Source: Streptomyces albus subsp. albus (GTDB lineage Bacteria; Actinomycetota; Actinomycetes; Streptomycetales; Streptomycetaceae). Taken from it: 64,000 nucleotides of DNA. The stretch lies in assembly GCF_000725885.1 (NCBI RefSeq), contig NZ_JODR01000008.1, positions 1-64,000 of the forward strand, in the 5' to 3' direction. The notes under the pieces were generated by a model, which saw only the letters and a program-made list of their open reading frames with translations, had not been told where the DNA came from and ran no database searches. A program made the translations under genes and the position numbers. Positions 1-7,873 of this stretch are shown here, piece after piece; positions within the stretch are counted from its first letter, which is position 1; every line of letters starts with the position of its first letter.

Positions 1-708
1 CTGGGCATGTTCGAGCTGACCGGTCTGCCGCCGGCCCCGCGGGGCGTGCCGCAGATCGAGGTCACCTTCGACATCGACGCCAACGGCATCATGCACGTGA
101 CGGCGAAGGACCTGGGCACGGGCAAGGAACAGAAGATGCAGGTCACCGGCGGCTCCAGCCTCCCCAAGGAGGACATCGACCGGATGGTGCGGGAGGCGGA
201 GCAGTACGCCGAGGACGACGCCCGCCGCCGCGAGGCCGCGGAGACCCGCAACCGCGCGGAGCAGCTCGTCCACCAGACCGAACGGCTCCTGGCGGACACC
301 GAGCCGGGCGCCGTCCCCGGGGAGACCCGCACGGAGACGGAGACGGCTCTCGCCGACCTCAGGGCGAAACTGGCCGAGACCCCGTCCGACCCGGCGCAGG
401 CCGCCGACCACACCGCCGCTCTGCGGCAGGCGGCCGACCGTACAGCGACCGCGGCCCAGCAGATCGGCACGGCCATGTACGCCCGCGCCAGGCAGCAGGA
501 GCCCCCTCCGGGCCCGCAGACGCCCGGAGGGGGCGCCCAGGGGACCGAAGAGGGTGCACAGCGCCATGAGGGCGGTGGCACCGGCCAGGACGACGAGGTC
601 GTGGACGCGGAGGTCGTCGACGACGAGCCGGACGGCTCCAGCCGGCCCGGTGGAGACGGCCGGCCCGACGACAGCCGACGCGAGGGAAACGACGGGCCGC
701 AGGGCTGA
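1..708 (+). CDS. dnaK: DnaK (Hsp70) chaperone, C-terminal part, cut by window edge
   Basis: The reading frame is open from base 1 and ends in TGA at 706-708, so only the last 235 codons are visible. The segment starts inside the substrate-binding beta-sandwich ([15 protein letters not shown], then [15 protein letters not shown]), which is diagnostic of Hsp70. It continues into the helical lid, with many Glu/Arg/Ala residues from about residue 60 to 165. The tail is Gly/Gln-rich and acidic and contains [13 protein letters not shown], the actinobacterial form of the DnaK end. The ATPase domain lies outside the window. No grpE, dnaJ or hspR follows; the next gene converges from the other strand. 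A typical Streptomyces dnaK is followed by grpE-dnaJ-hspR, so this may be a second dnaK paralogue (inference). Cytoplasmic, ATP-dependent protein folding. Confidence 0.93.
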   Translation: MGMFELTGLPPAPRGVPQIEVTFDIDANGIMHVTAKDLGTGKEQKMQVTGGSSLPKEDIDRMVREAEQYAEDDARRREAAETRNRAEQLVHQTERLLADTEPGAVPGETRTETETALADLRAKLAETPSDPAQAADHTAALRQAADRTATAAQQIGTAMYARARQQEPPPGPQTPGGGAQGTEEGAQRHEGGGTGQDDEVVDAEVVDDEPDGSSRPGGDGRPDDSRREGNDGPQG

Positions 709-758
709 GCGCGCGGGGGAGTGAGGGAAGAGGCCGCGAGCGGTGAAGGGGCAGCCCC

Positions 759-2210
759 TCAGCCGAACCAGCGGGCGAGGGCGCTCTCCAGCGGGGTGCC
801 GTCGCCGGCCGTCCAGGCGACGTAGCCGTCGGGGCGTATCAGCAGTGCCTCGCCTTCCTCCTCCGTCTTCGCCGTGACGTGATCGGCCGTCTTCGCCGTG
901 ATGTGATCGACCCGGTCCGACCGGCCGCCGACGGGACGCTGCTTGCCGTCGAGGGAAAGCAGCAGGCCCCGTCCGGAATGCATCAGTTCACTCATCCGGG
1001 TCGGACCGTGCTCGGTGGTCAGATCCAGGTCGACCATGCGGGCGCCGAGGCCGTCGTACCGGATGTCCAGGCCGGACATCATGCCGGAGATGTACCGGTG
1101 CGTGTCCGGGAGCCGCAGCAACTCGGTCATCAGGTCGCGGACGGCGGCGACGTCCTGGTTGCGCCCGGGGTTCATCAGCACGGCCTGGGCGCGGGTGTGC
1201 TGCAGGACGCGAGCTGCGACGGGGTGGCGCTCGTCGTGGTAACTGTCCAGCAGACCGGCTGGTGCCCATCCACGCACCGCGGCGGCGAGTTTCCAGCCCA
1301 GGTTCATCGCGTCCTGGACACCCAGGTTGACGCCTTGGCCCCCGATCGGCATATGGATGTGCGCGGCGTCCCCGGCGAAGAGCACCCGTCCTTCGCGGTA
1401 GCGCTCCACCTGCCGTGTGGCGTCGCCGAACCGGGACGCCGCGCACAGCTCGCCCAACTCCGTCCCCGGCCCGTACACGGAGTGCAGCACCTCACGGATC
1501 TCCTCGGGGGCGACGGGTACCTCGCGCCCCGGGCCGTCCCCGGAGAGCTTGCCGAAGATCAGCCGGTACCGGTCACCGTCGAGGGGGTGCAGGACCCCGA
1601 AGAAGTCGGCGGAGGCCCTGACGTACTCGCTGAAGTGCCTGCGGGCGCCCGGGACCGCGTCGGTACGAGCGGCGAGGGTGATGTCCGCGGCCACGGCGGA
1701 CACCCCGGAGGTCCTGCCGGGGAAGGGCACGCCCAGCAGCCGCCGCACAGCGCTGTGCGCGCCGTCACATGCGACCAGATAGCTGCCGCGTATCCCCCCG
1801 GCCGAAACCCCCTCCGGGTCCTGCTCGACCGCCGTCACCGCGTGGCCGCGCAGGACCGGCACGCCGCGTTCGCGCAGACGCTGTTCGAGGAACGCCTCCA
1901 GCTGGGCCTGCGGCAGCGTCACCGGGCGCGGGTACCGGGTGCGCCACGGCCGGCAGTCCAGTTCGACGGGCAGCATGGCGAAGTGCCCGCCCGTCCCCTC
2001 CTGGGGCGGCGCGTCCGCGAGCAGCGGCTCCAGCAGGCCCCGCAGGTCGAGCACTTCCGCCGTGCGCGGCTGGAGACCGCCGGCCCGGGACTGCGTGCTG
2101 CGCGTGCGCTCCTTTTCCAGGACGACGACCGTGACCCCCGCCAGTGACAGCTCGTGAGCCAGCATCAGTCCGGTCGGTCCGGCCCCCACCACGATGACAT
2201 CGGTTTGCAT
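759..2210 (-). CDS. FAD-dependent aromatic monooxygenase (PheA/TfdB class)
   Basis: A 483-residue class A flavoprotein hydroxylase that would use NAD(P)H and O2 to hydroxylate an aromatic or polyketide-like substrate. The N-terminus has the dinucleotide fold GxGxxG at residues 9-14 (VVGAGPTG). A mid-protein DG motif reads YLVACDGAHSAVRRLLG, and the FAD ribityl-binding GD motif reads RVLFAGDAAHIHMPIGGQG. I chose the ATG at 2210 because it puts the Rossmann strand at residue 4; an in-frame start 17 codons upstream would add residues unlike the family. Near the C-terminus an 8-residue unit (DH-I/V-TAKT) is tandemly repeated, from a 24-bp duplication at 864-911. The gene is divergent from a TetR gene and probably repressed by it. 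The substrate is unknown; rifampicin-type monooxygenases are close relatives. Confidence 0.88.
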   Translation of the reverse strand: MQTDVIVVGAGPTGLMLAHELSLAGVTVVVLEKERTRSTQSRAGGLQPRTAEVLDLRGLLEPLLADAPPQEGTGGHFAMLPVELDCRPWRTRYPRPVTLPQAQLEAFLEQRLRERGVPVLRGHAVTAVEQDPEGVSAGGIRGSYLVACDGAHSAVRRLLGVPFPGRTSGVSAVAADITLAARTDAVPGARRHFSEYVRASADFFGVLHPLDGDRYRLIFGKLSGDGPGREVPVAPEEIREVLHSVYGPGTELGELCAASRFGDATRQVERYREGRVLFAGDAAHIHMPIGGQGVNLGVQDAMNLGWKLAAAVRGWAPAGLLDSYHDERHPVAARVLQHTRAQAVLMNPGRNQDVAAVRDLMTELLRLPDTHRYISGMMSGLDIRYDGLGARMVDLDLTTEHGPTRMSELMHSGRGLLLSLDGKQRPVGGRSDRVDHITAKTADHVTAKTEEEGEALLIRPDGYVAWTAGDGTPLESALARWFG

Positions 2211-2236
2211 GACACACCCCAGAGAAAGTAGATCGA

Positions 2237-2272
2237 GTGCAAGTCTGCACCGAGTATACACAGGGGTAGACT
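2237..2272. promoter_or_regulatory. Divergent promoter region with TetR operator candidate
   Basis: GTGCA-N4-TGCAC forms a perfect inverted repeat at 2237-2250. For the plus-strand TetR gene, TAGACT at 2267-2272 is a good -10 lying 6 nt before its ATG, which predicts a leaderless mRNA. For the minus-strand monooxygenase, TATACT (2258-2253) is a consensus-like -10 whose start point would fall in the palindrome. GAGTGCA also occurs twice, at 2235-2241 and 2273-2279. A repressor bound here could block both promoters. Binding is inferred, not shown. Confidence 0.5.
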
Positions 2273-2278
2273 GAGTGC

Positions 2279-2908
2279 ATGAATCAGCAGATGGGCTTGC
2301 GGGAGCGCAAGAAGGAACGCACGCGGGAGACGATCGCCGAGACGGCGATCCGGCTGTTCCTGGACAAGGGTTTCGACCGGGTGTCCGTCACCGAGGTCGC
2401 GGAGCGGGCGGAGGTCTCCCGGCGGACGCTCTTCGCCTACTTCCCGACGAAGGAAGACCTCGTCCTGCACCGGTTCGCCGACCACGAGAGCGAGGCGGCC
2501 CGGATCGTGCGCGCCCGGCCGGAGGGCCAGCCCCCGCTGGACGCGCTGCGGCAGGCACTGCTGACGGCCCTGGCCGAGCGCGACCCGAACACCGGCCTGA
2601 ACGACAGCCCGGAGACCATCGCCTTCTTCGGGCTGATCACCAGCACCGAGAGTCTGGCGGCGCGGCTGACCCGGTACGTGGCACGAGGCATCGACGCACT
2701 GGCGGACGCCTTTCGCGAGGCGGGTGCCGATCCGCTCGACGCCCGCCTCCTGGCCGCGCAAGTGATCATGGTGGAGAGGGAGCTTGCCGAGATCAATCAC
2801 GCACACCTGGTGGACGGCCAGTCCGCCGACGACCGCTACCCCGAGGCCGTACGGGCGGCAGGGCGGGCGTACGACCTCCTGCGCGACGGTGCGGGCTCCC
2901 TCGCCTGA
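2279..2908 (+). CDS. TetR/AcrR family transcriptional repressor
   Basis: A 209-residue one-component regulator. The N-terminal helix-turn-helix is clear at residues 35-55 (VSVTEVAERAEVSRRTLFAYF), followed by the typical PTKEDLVL. The remaining helical domain would bind a small ligand and dimerise. The ATG is only 68 bp from the start codon of the divergent FAD monooxygenase, so that gene and its own promoter are the likely targets. A -10 box ends 6 nt before the ATG and no Shine-Dalgarno is visible, fitting a leaderless transcript. The inducer is unknown. Confidence 0.92.
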   Translation: MNQQMGLRERKKERTRETIAETAIRLFLDKGFDRVSVTEVAERAEVSRRTLFAYFPTKEDLVLHRFADHESEAARIVRARPEGQPPLDALRQALLTALAERDPNTGLNDSPETIAFFGLITSTESLAARLTRYVARGIDALADAFREAGADPLDARLLAAQVIMVERELAEINHAHLVDGQSADDRYPEAVRAAGRAYDLLRDGAGSLA

Positions 2909-3183
2909 CGCCGATCCGGCACGTACCCGAGGCCATCCGGCGCCTCCGGCGTCCTCCCGGGGTGCGGTCCCGCACGCAGTTCGCCCTCCCCTGCGGGGCG
3001 GTCTCCACCTTCGGTGATCCGCGACGCGGCGGCCGGCGTCCGACAACTGGACGCGTGATCACCCGGAGTTGTGGCGCGGTCCGCCGGGGCTGGAATGCGC
3101 CCTCTTGTGTCTACTACTGTGTGCACTTGCGCGGTTACGCTCCGTTGACCCGCGTTTCACGTACTCGAATCCGGTGGTGACAC

Positions 3184-3627
3184 ATGTTCAACTCCCGATC
3201 CGCACGCCCCAACTCCCCGGCCCAGCGCACCCTGCTGCGTGCCGGTCTGCTCGCCACGGTCGTCGGTGCCGCACTCGCACCCGTGGGCACAGCCGCGGCG
3301 GCGGAGCAGGGCGAGACCGGGCCGGAGCGGGGCGGCGCCTCCGCCAAGGACATCACCGCCGGCCTGCCCGGTCCCGTCCGGACCGGCGCCTACGGCGGTG
3401 CGGTCGGTGCGCGCAAGACGCTCGAAGTCAGCAAGAGCATCCCGCTCAACCCGCTCGCCAACACGAGCGTCGACCCCCTCGACAACACCCTGGGCACCCA
3501 ACTCGCCGACTTCCGTGCGGTGAACACCGGCACCCTCACCGGGCCCCTCTCGCGCGGCGCCTCCCTCGACGACCTGCCCGTCGTCGGACCCCTGACCAAC
3601 ACGGTGACCGAGTCGCTGCCCCGTTGA
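3184..3627 (+). CDS. Small secreted protein, function unknown
   Basis: A 147-residue protein. Residues 1-40 form a classical Sec signal peptide: Arg-containing N-region, hydrophobic core GLLATVVGAALAP, and AAAA before Glu41. The mature part is hydrophilic, rich in Gly, Leu, Thr and Asn, with short motifs PLANTSVDPLDNT and VVGPLTNTVTESLP. It has no cysteine and no membrane anchor. Similar small exported proteins lie near chaplin genes in Streptomyces, but no function is recognised. Two hairpins follow (3640-3659 and 3734-3771), so it is probably monocistronic. Confidence 0.7.
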   Translation: MFNSRSARPNSPAQRTLLRAGLLATVVGAALAPVGTAAAAEQGETGPERGGASAKDITAGLPGPVRTGAYGGAVGARKTLEVSKSIPLNPLANTSVDPLDNTLGTQLADFRAVNTGTLTGPLSRGASLDDLPVVGPLTNTVTESLPR

Positions 3628-3639
3628 CGCACCACTCCG

Positions 3640-3659
3640 CCGCCGTCCCGCGACGGCGG
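3640..3659 (+). terminator. Hairpin after the small secreted gene
   Basis: CCGCCGTC-N4-GACGGCGG is a perfect 8-bp stem starting 13 nt after the stop codon at 3627. There is no T-tract. It may be a weak terminator or an mRNA 3' stabiliser. Confidence 0.5.
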
Positions 3660-3733
3660 ACAGGCCGTACGACGCCCGAGCCGTCCCGTCGGACACGTCG
3701 TGACCCGCGGAGGCGTTCAGACGGCCATGACAC

Positions 3734-3771
3734 TGAAAGAAGCCACCGGCCTCGGCCGGTGGCTTCTTTCA
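3734..3771. terminator. Strong bidirectional terminator between convergent genes
   Basis: Two 18-nt arms (3734-3751 and 3754-3771) are perfect reverse complements separated by 2 nt. One arm ends in CTTCTTTCA, giving U-rich 3' ends on both strands. It lies between the converging secreted genes at 3184-3627 and 3904-4227. Confidence 0.8.
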
Positions 3772-3903
3772 CGTCCGGACTCCTCCCACGTCCGGCCTCC
3801 GCACCGACTCGCATACGGCGGAGCCGGCCGGAGGAGTGCCGGCCGGCTCCGAAGTCACAAGCCGGCGGCGAGACTCACCCGTCACAAGCCGGCGGCAGAA
3901 CCG

Positions 3904-4227
3904 TCACAGGTGGAGCGGCAGCCCGCCGAGCAGGGACTTGCTCTTCCGGTCCCGCCCGTCGGTGTACTTCCCGGCGCCGAGCAGGTTCTTGTCGTTGCGC
4001 AGTTCGCCGTTCTCCAGCGTGTGTTTCACGGCGTCCACCACCGAGCCCACCGGGGGACCGGCGATCTGTGCCGGCGACGAACCGATCGGCCCCTGCGGCG
4101 CGACCCGGCCGAGACCGGCCGGCCCGCGATCCGGGCCGAAGGCCGGTCCCGACGCGAACGCGGGCGAAGCCGCCCCCAGGACCAGCATCGAACCGGCCAC
4201 AGCGGTGACAGTCTTCCTGTGCATCAT
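3904..4227 (-). CDS. Small secreted protein, function unknown
   Basis: A 107-residue protein starting MMHRKTVTAV; the second Met (4224) could also be used. It has a signal peptide with core VAGSMLVLGAA and likely cleavage after AFA at residue 25. The mature 80 residues are Gly/Pro-rich, then contain VGSVVDAVKHTLENGEL and a basic C-terminus. No Cys and no transmembrane segment after the signal. It lies downstream of the two chaplin genes on the same strand but is separated from them by the terminator at 4334-4365. Unknown function; probably a cell-surface or extracellular protein. Confidence 0.68.
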   Translation of the reverse strand: MMHRKTVTAVAGSMLVLGAASPAFASGPAFGPDRGPAGLGRVAPQGPIGSSPAQIAGPPVGSVVDAVKHTLENGELRNDKNLLGAGKYTDGRDRKSKSLLGGLPLHL

Positions 4228-4333
4228 GTGACGCCTCTTCTCCCGGGCGACTGGAGCGTCTTCGGTGCTCCAGCGGAACGGTCAGTGGAAAACGGCCCTC
4301 CGGCCTCCCTCCGCGATCCCCTCGGGAACGCAC

Positions 4334-4365
4334 GGAATCGCGGAACGAAACCGTTCCGCGATTCC
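4334..4365 (-). terminator. Perfect 14-bp hairpin after the long chaplin gene
   Basis: GGAATCGCGGAACG (4334-4347) pairs with CGTTCCGCGATTCC (4352-4365) over a 4-nt loop. It begins 27 nt after the long chaplin stop codon on the minus strand and separates that gene from the next secreted gene. Confidence 0.72.
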
Positions 4366-4391
4366 ATGGAGTGCGGCAGGGCGCTGGATGA

Positions 4392-5039
4392 TCAGGCAGC
4401 GCGCCGGAACGAACGGCGGTAGAGCACCGCCCCGCCCAGCAGTGCGCCGGCGCCGAGGGCCGCCGTCGTCCAGGCCTCGGCCGCACCCGTCTCGGCAAGC
4501 TCCGCCGCCTCGGCCTGCTGCGGCGCACGGGCCTCATGACGGGCGGGCGCCGGCTGCACGGCCCGCTCGGCAGCCGGTTCGGCGACCGGCTCGTCGGCCG
4601 TCTCGGCCGCGGGCACGGCCGCCTTCTCGACCGGGGGCTCGGCGGCCTCGGGCGCCGGGGCGGTCTCTTCCTCCGACTCCACCTGCGGGGCGCGCTCCGG
4701 ACCGTGGTCCTCGGCGTGGTGCTCGGGCTTCTCCTCGTGGCTGTGCGGCGGCGTGTGCGGCTTCTCCGCGGGCTTGTGCGGGTGCTTGTGACCCGGACCG
4801 TTGTTGACGCAGATGTTGCCGAACGCCGGGTTCAGCGCCGCGATCACGTCCACGGTGTTGCCGCAGAGGTTGATCGGAATGTCGATCGGAGCCTGAGCCG
4901 CATTCCCCGACAGGACGCCGGGAGAATTGGTGGCGGCGCCCGCCGCACCCGAGTCCGCCTGCGCGTACCCGGAGGCAGCCGCGAGCATTCCCGTGGTGGC
5001 GGCAGCGGTCAGGAGGCTCTTGCTCAAGACCTTTCGCAT
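4392..5039 (-). CDS. Long chaplin with LAETG wall-sorting signal and His-rich linker
   Basis: A 215-residue hydrophobic surface protein of aerial hyphae. A signal peptide (about residues 1-28, AQA before Asp29) precedes one chaplin domain at about 31-80. The domain has the two conserved cysteines Cys59 and Cys77, in NLCGNTVDVI and FGNICVNN. Residues 84-112 contain nine histidines. An Ala/Pro/Glu-rich spacer then leads to LAETG at 181-185, a hydrophobic stretch and an RRSFRR tail, the signature of sortase-anchored proteins. Known long chaplins (ChpA-C) carry two chaplin domains and a similar spacer; this one shows only one. Anchoring would leave the amyloid-forming domain exposed on the wall. 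A terminator separates it from the short chaplin upstream. Confidence 0.88.
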   Translation of the reverse strand: MRKVLSKSLLTAAATTGMLAAASGYAQADSGAAGAATNSPGVLSGNAAQAPIDIPINLCGNTVDVIAALNPAFGNICVNNGPGHKHPHKPAEKPHTPPHSHEEKPEHHAEDHGPERAPQVESEEETAPAPEAAEPPVEKAAVPAAETADEPVAEPAAERAVQPAPARHEARAPQQAEAAELAETGAAEAWTTAALGAGALLGGAVLYRRSFRRAA

Positions 5040-5113
5040 GGTCTTTTCCTGCTCTCAGTCTGTTGCGGAAGGCGCGGAATCGTCAGATATTCCGTATCCG
5101 CGTCTCAGGAAAC

Positions 5114-5164
5114 CGGACGGCTCCGGTGCGAAGGCTCCACGCCCCACGCACCGGAGCCGGTCCG
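5114..5164 (-). terminator. Terminator after the short chaplin gene
   Basis: The arms at 5114-5130 and 5147-5164 are reverse complements over 17 bp with a single bulged base; the inner 13 bp (CGGCTCCGGTGCG) are perfect. It starts about 30 nt after the short chaplin stop codon on the minus strand. Confidence 0.68.
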
Positions 5165-5194
5165 AACTGTCCCGCGCACGAGGGCGTGGGGTCG

Positions 5195-5431
5195 TCAGTC
5201 GTTGACGCAGACGTTGCCGAACGCCGGGTTGAGCAGCGCGATGATGTCGATGGTGTTGCCGCAGACGTTCACCGGAACGTGCACGGGGATCTGGATGACG
5301 TTGCCGGAGATGACACCGGGGGAGTTCGCGGCGCCACCCTGCGCACCCGCGTCGGCCATGGCCGGCGCGGCAGCGGTGCCCAGAGCCATCAGCGTGCCTG
5401 CGGCGACGGTCGCGACCTTCGTGTACTTCAC
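5195..5431 (-). CDS. Short chaplin (ChpD-H type)
   Basis: A 78-residue secreted amphipathic protein that assembles into amyloid fibres on aerial hyphae and spores and lowers surface tension. I chose the GTG at 5431 because AAAGGA lies just upstream and it gives a normal signal peptide (MKYTKVATVAAGTLMALG, cleavage near AMA at residue 26). The mature chaplin domain has ANSPGVISGN, then Cys57 and Cys75 in NVCGNTIDII and FGNVCVND, which form a disulfide in the family. It is tandem with, and upstream of, the long chaplin on the same strand. Chaplins are normally induced at aerial growth; I see no certain promoter box here. Confidence 0.9.
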   Translation of the reverse strand: MKYTKVATVAAGTLMALGTAAAPAMADAGAQGGAANSPGVISGNVIQIPVHVPVNVCGNTIDIIALLNPAFGNVCVND

Positions 5432-6065
5432 CTGAGAGTCCTTTCTGGAGAGCGGGTTTCGGTGGACCACGTATTTCGCATGTCCACGAGTGCTGGCTGA
5501 TCGCCTGCAACTCCGCTGTCGTCATTCGTAACGACGCCGCGCGCAGTTCGACACGACCCACGGAGAATTACCTGATGTCTCCCTCTCGTGGCGTAACGCC
5601 GACTGCTTCCCGAGGTCTTCGACGGGCAGTGGGCGCACGCCTGCCGGAGGCGTACGCCCCTCTTTGACGTGCGGTTATCGCCCACCTCCGCACACATTCG
5701 CTAAAAGAAGCCACTACTTTTCCGATCGTCATTCCGGGCCTGTGGGATCCCGCCGCTTCCTGAGCCGATCGGCGGACGGGAATTCCGTCCGCCGGCGCAG
5801 TGCCCGCGGCGTCGTCGGACCGCAGGCGGCGAAGCCCAGGAAGGAGCCGACGGCGCTGTCCGGGAGGGGGCGTGCCGGGCTCCGGGGCGCTCGGTGGCGC
5901 CGGGGCTCGAGAGGCGCGACGAACCCCAGGACGGGCCCACCGCACGCCACCCCGCCCGTTCGGACGACCCGCCCTGCCGTCCGGCCCGCTGGGCGGTATC
6001 CCTGGAGGGTGGGGCCCGCAAGCCACCGGACGCGGCGGCATGAGGACCGCGGAAGGGAGTACGGC
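5432..6065. other. 634-bp intergenic region with orphan hairpin
   Basis: No credible gene on either strand. It must hold the short chaplin promoter (minus) and the stress protein promoter (plus). An inverted repeat, GGGCGCACGCCT-N5-AGGCGTACGCCC (5631-5659, one mismatch), is followed on the plus strand by CTCTTTGACG. This resembles an intrinsic terminator although no plus-strand gene precedes it. GGAAGGGAG just before 6066 is the stress protein ribosome binding site. Confidence 0.5.
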
Positions 6066-7052
6066 GTGACAGGGACCGTTGTCGTGGGCGTGGACGGTTC
6101 TGCGTCGAGCCTGGAAGCCGTGGACGTCGCCGCGCACGAGGCGAAGCTCCGCGGCGGCCGGCTGCACGTTGTTCACGCCTTCGTGTGGCCCATGATGAAG
6201 GTCCCGCTGGGCCCCTCCGTGATGGGCCCGCCGAGCGGCGGACTGCGCAATCTCGCCCGCAAGACGACGGAGGACGCCGTCGCACGGGCGCGCAACACGG
6301 AACCGAGCGTCGAGGTCACCCAGGAGGTGATTTCCGGTGACCCCCTGTCCGTACTGACCACCGAGTCGAGAGGCGCCGACCTGGTCGTCGTCGGCACCCG
6401 CGGCCTCGGCGGCTTCACCGGGCTCCTCGTCGGCTCCGTCGCCGTCTACCTCGCCGCCCACGCCGAATGCCCCGTCCTGGTCACCCGCGGCCGACGCGAA
6501 CCCTCCGGCCCCGTACTGCTGGGCGTGGACGGCTCCGAAGTGGGTGACGCCGCAGTCGGCTGGGCCTTCGAAGAAGCGTCACTGCGCGGCGCCGAACTCG
6601 TCGCCATGCACAACTGGAACAACTGGGCGGGCCCCGTCGCCGCCGGCCCCGGCATCCAGGTGCCCACCTACTACGACGTCGACCTCTTCCGTGCCGAGGA
6701 AGAACGCGTCCTGGCGACCGCCATCGCCGGCTGGCGCGAGAGATACCCCGACGTGACGGTGACGCCGCGACTGGTGCAGGAGTACACCCGGCAAGCACTC
6801 ATCTCGGCCAGCGAGGAGTCCCAGCTGCTCGTCGTCGGAGCACGCGGCCGGGGCGGCTTCGCCGGTCTCCTCCTAGGCTCCGTCAGCCAGGCGGTGCTCC
6901 ACCACGCCCACTGTCCCGTGACCGTCGTACGCACGCACCGCGCCCACGAGCACGGGCACGGCCGCACGCGGGAGGACGGCACGCACCACCTCCCGTGGCC
7001 GGGCCGCACCCACCGGCAGCCCGGCGACGTCGAGAACGGCCCCGCGGACTGA
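6066..7052 (+). CDS. Universal stress protein, tandem UspA domains
   Basis: A 328-residue cytoplasmic protein with two consecutive UspA folds. Domain 1 (about 3-142) has the ATP-binding signature G-X2-G-X9-G-S in GTRGLGGFTGLLVGS. Domain 2 (about 150-290) repeats it in GARGRGGFAGLLLGS. Both domains should therefore bind ATP. The last 40 residues are His/Arg-rich and probably disordered. The GTG at 6066 is chosen because it begins VVVGVDGSASS, the first strand, with a purine-rich GGAAGGGAG site upstream; the open frame extends further but upstream codons look non-coding. Actinobacterial proteins of this type are often induced by hypoxia or stationary phase. The small gene at 7102 follows after 49 bp. 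Confidence 0.92.
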   Translation: MTGTVVVGVDGSASSLEAVDVAAHEAKLRGGRLHVVHAFVWPMMKVPLGPSVMGPPSGGLRNLARKTTEDAVARARNTEPSVEVTQEVISGDPLSVLTTESRGADLVVVGTRGLGGFTGLLVGSVAVYLAAHAECPVLVTRGRREPSGPVLLGVDGSEVGDAAVGWAFEEASLRGAELVAMHNWNNWAGPVAAGPGIQVPTYYDVDLFRAEEERVLATAIAGWRERYPDVTVTPRLVQEYTRQALISASEESQLLVVGARGRGGFAGLLLGSVSQAVLHHAHCPVTVVRTHRAHEHGHGRTREDGTHHLPWPGRTHRQPGDVENGPAD

Positions 7053-7101
7053 CCGCACCGCCGGGCCACACATTGTCGGACCCTCTTGCCACCATGGCTC
7101 C

Positions 7102-7323
7102 ATGGACACCGCGAAGCTCGAACTGGCCGCGAAGCGACACCGCGAGGCGGAAGAGATCTACAACGCCGCAGCCGCAGACCTCAAAACGGAGGCACTGGCG
7201 CTCCTCCGCGACACCGACGACCCGGACGCCCCCGCCACCGTCGCCCGGATCACCGGCTGGAACGCGGAGGAGATAGACCGGCTACGGTCCACAGCCGAAA
7301 CGGATCCGGACCTGCCGCACTGA
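7102..7323 (+). CDS. Small helical protein, unknown function
   Basis: A 73-residue acidic protein, mostly helical. Its N-terminal half (LAAKRHREAEEIYNAAAADL) would form an amphipathic helix. The second half contains TVARITGWNAEEIDRLRS, which resembles the end of a helix-turn-helix without clear recognition residues. The ATG at 7102 follows the stress protein by 49 bp on the same strand, so co-transcription is possible. Conserved small Streptomyces proteins of this kind exist, but I assign no role. Confidence 0.6.
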   Translation: MDTAKLELAAKRHREAEEIYNAAAADLKTEALALLRDTDDPDAPATVARITGWNAEEIDRLRSTAETDPDLPH

Positions 7324-7471
7324 GCCACGTCGAACCCGCCAGAGACCGATTGAGGCCGTGCGCAGTCGGTCGTTGGTTACCGGCCGCACCTGCCGCGTCG
7401 TCTTCCGTCCCGCTGACAGACGGCTCTCCCAGATCTTCCGTCCGATTCGCGCGCTGCGTTCCGGATGACGG

Positions 7472-7873
7472 GTGGGCGACCCTCACGGCATGGGGGCTCT
7501 GGAGGAGAAACCGCGGCGATTGAAAGGCGGGCGGATTCGTTGCCCGCGCTGCGGGCTGATGCAGGACCGTGTGCTGACGCTGGAGTACGACTGGGTGCTG
7601 CTCGAACCCGCCGTGCACCCGCTGGCCCATACGGTCCCGGCGGAACACCGTTGGATCGAACTGTCCGACGGGAGGGTGACGGTCTACGGGGTATGTCCGC
7701 CGGATCAGTTCCAAAGGTGCCGCATCGAGCACAGCCTCGCCTGCCCGGCACAGCCTCTGCCGGATTTGTGGCCGTGGCTGACAACGCTGCGGGACCAGAA
7801 CGCCCGGCAACTGGAGCGGCTGAGCGCCCCGGAGCCGCCGTTTTCCGAGAACGAATGGCCGGACGCCGGCTGA
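7472..7873 (+). CDS. DUF6083-like zinc-knuckle protein
   Basis: A 133-residue protein. It begins with a Cys pair in IRCPRCG, then VLLEPAVHPLAHTVPAEHRW and a later pair of Cys residues (YGVCPP, QRCRIEH, LACP). This order (CPxCG, EP...HTVPxxxRW, CRxxHxxxCP) matches my memory of DUF6083, a Streptomyces-specific domain of unknown function. The Cys/His set suggests one zinc site. The start is uncertain: GTG 7472 or ATG 7490; neither has a strong ribosome site. The gene stands alone between unrelated genes. Confidence 0.65.
   Translation: MGDPHGMGALEEKPRRLKGGRIRCPRCGLMQDRVLTLEYDWVLLEPAVHPLAHTVPAEHRWIELSDGRVTVYGVCPPDQFQRCRIEHSLACPAQPLPDLWPWLTTLRDQNARQLERLSAPEPPFSENEWPDAG

Noticed and set aside
5724..5760. 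Possible hypoxia-type (DosR/DevR-like) box upstream of the stress protein
   Set aside because: GGGCC..GGATCCC resembles half of such a site, but the symmetric partner does not match well enough.
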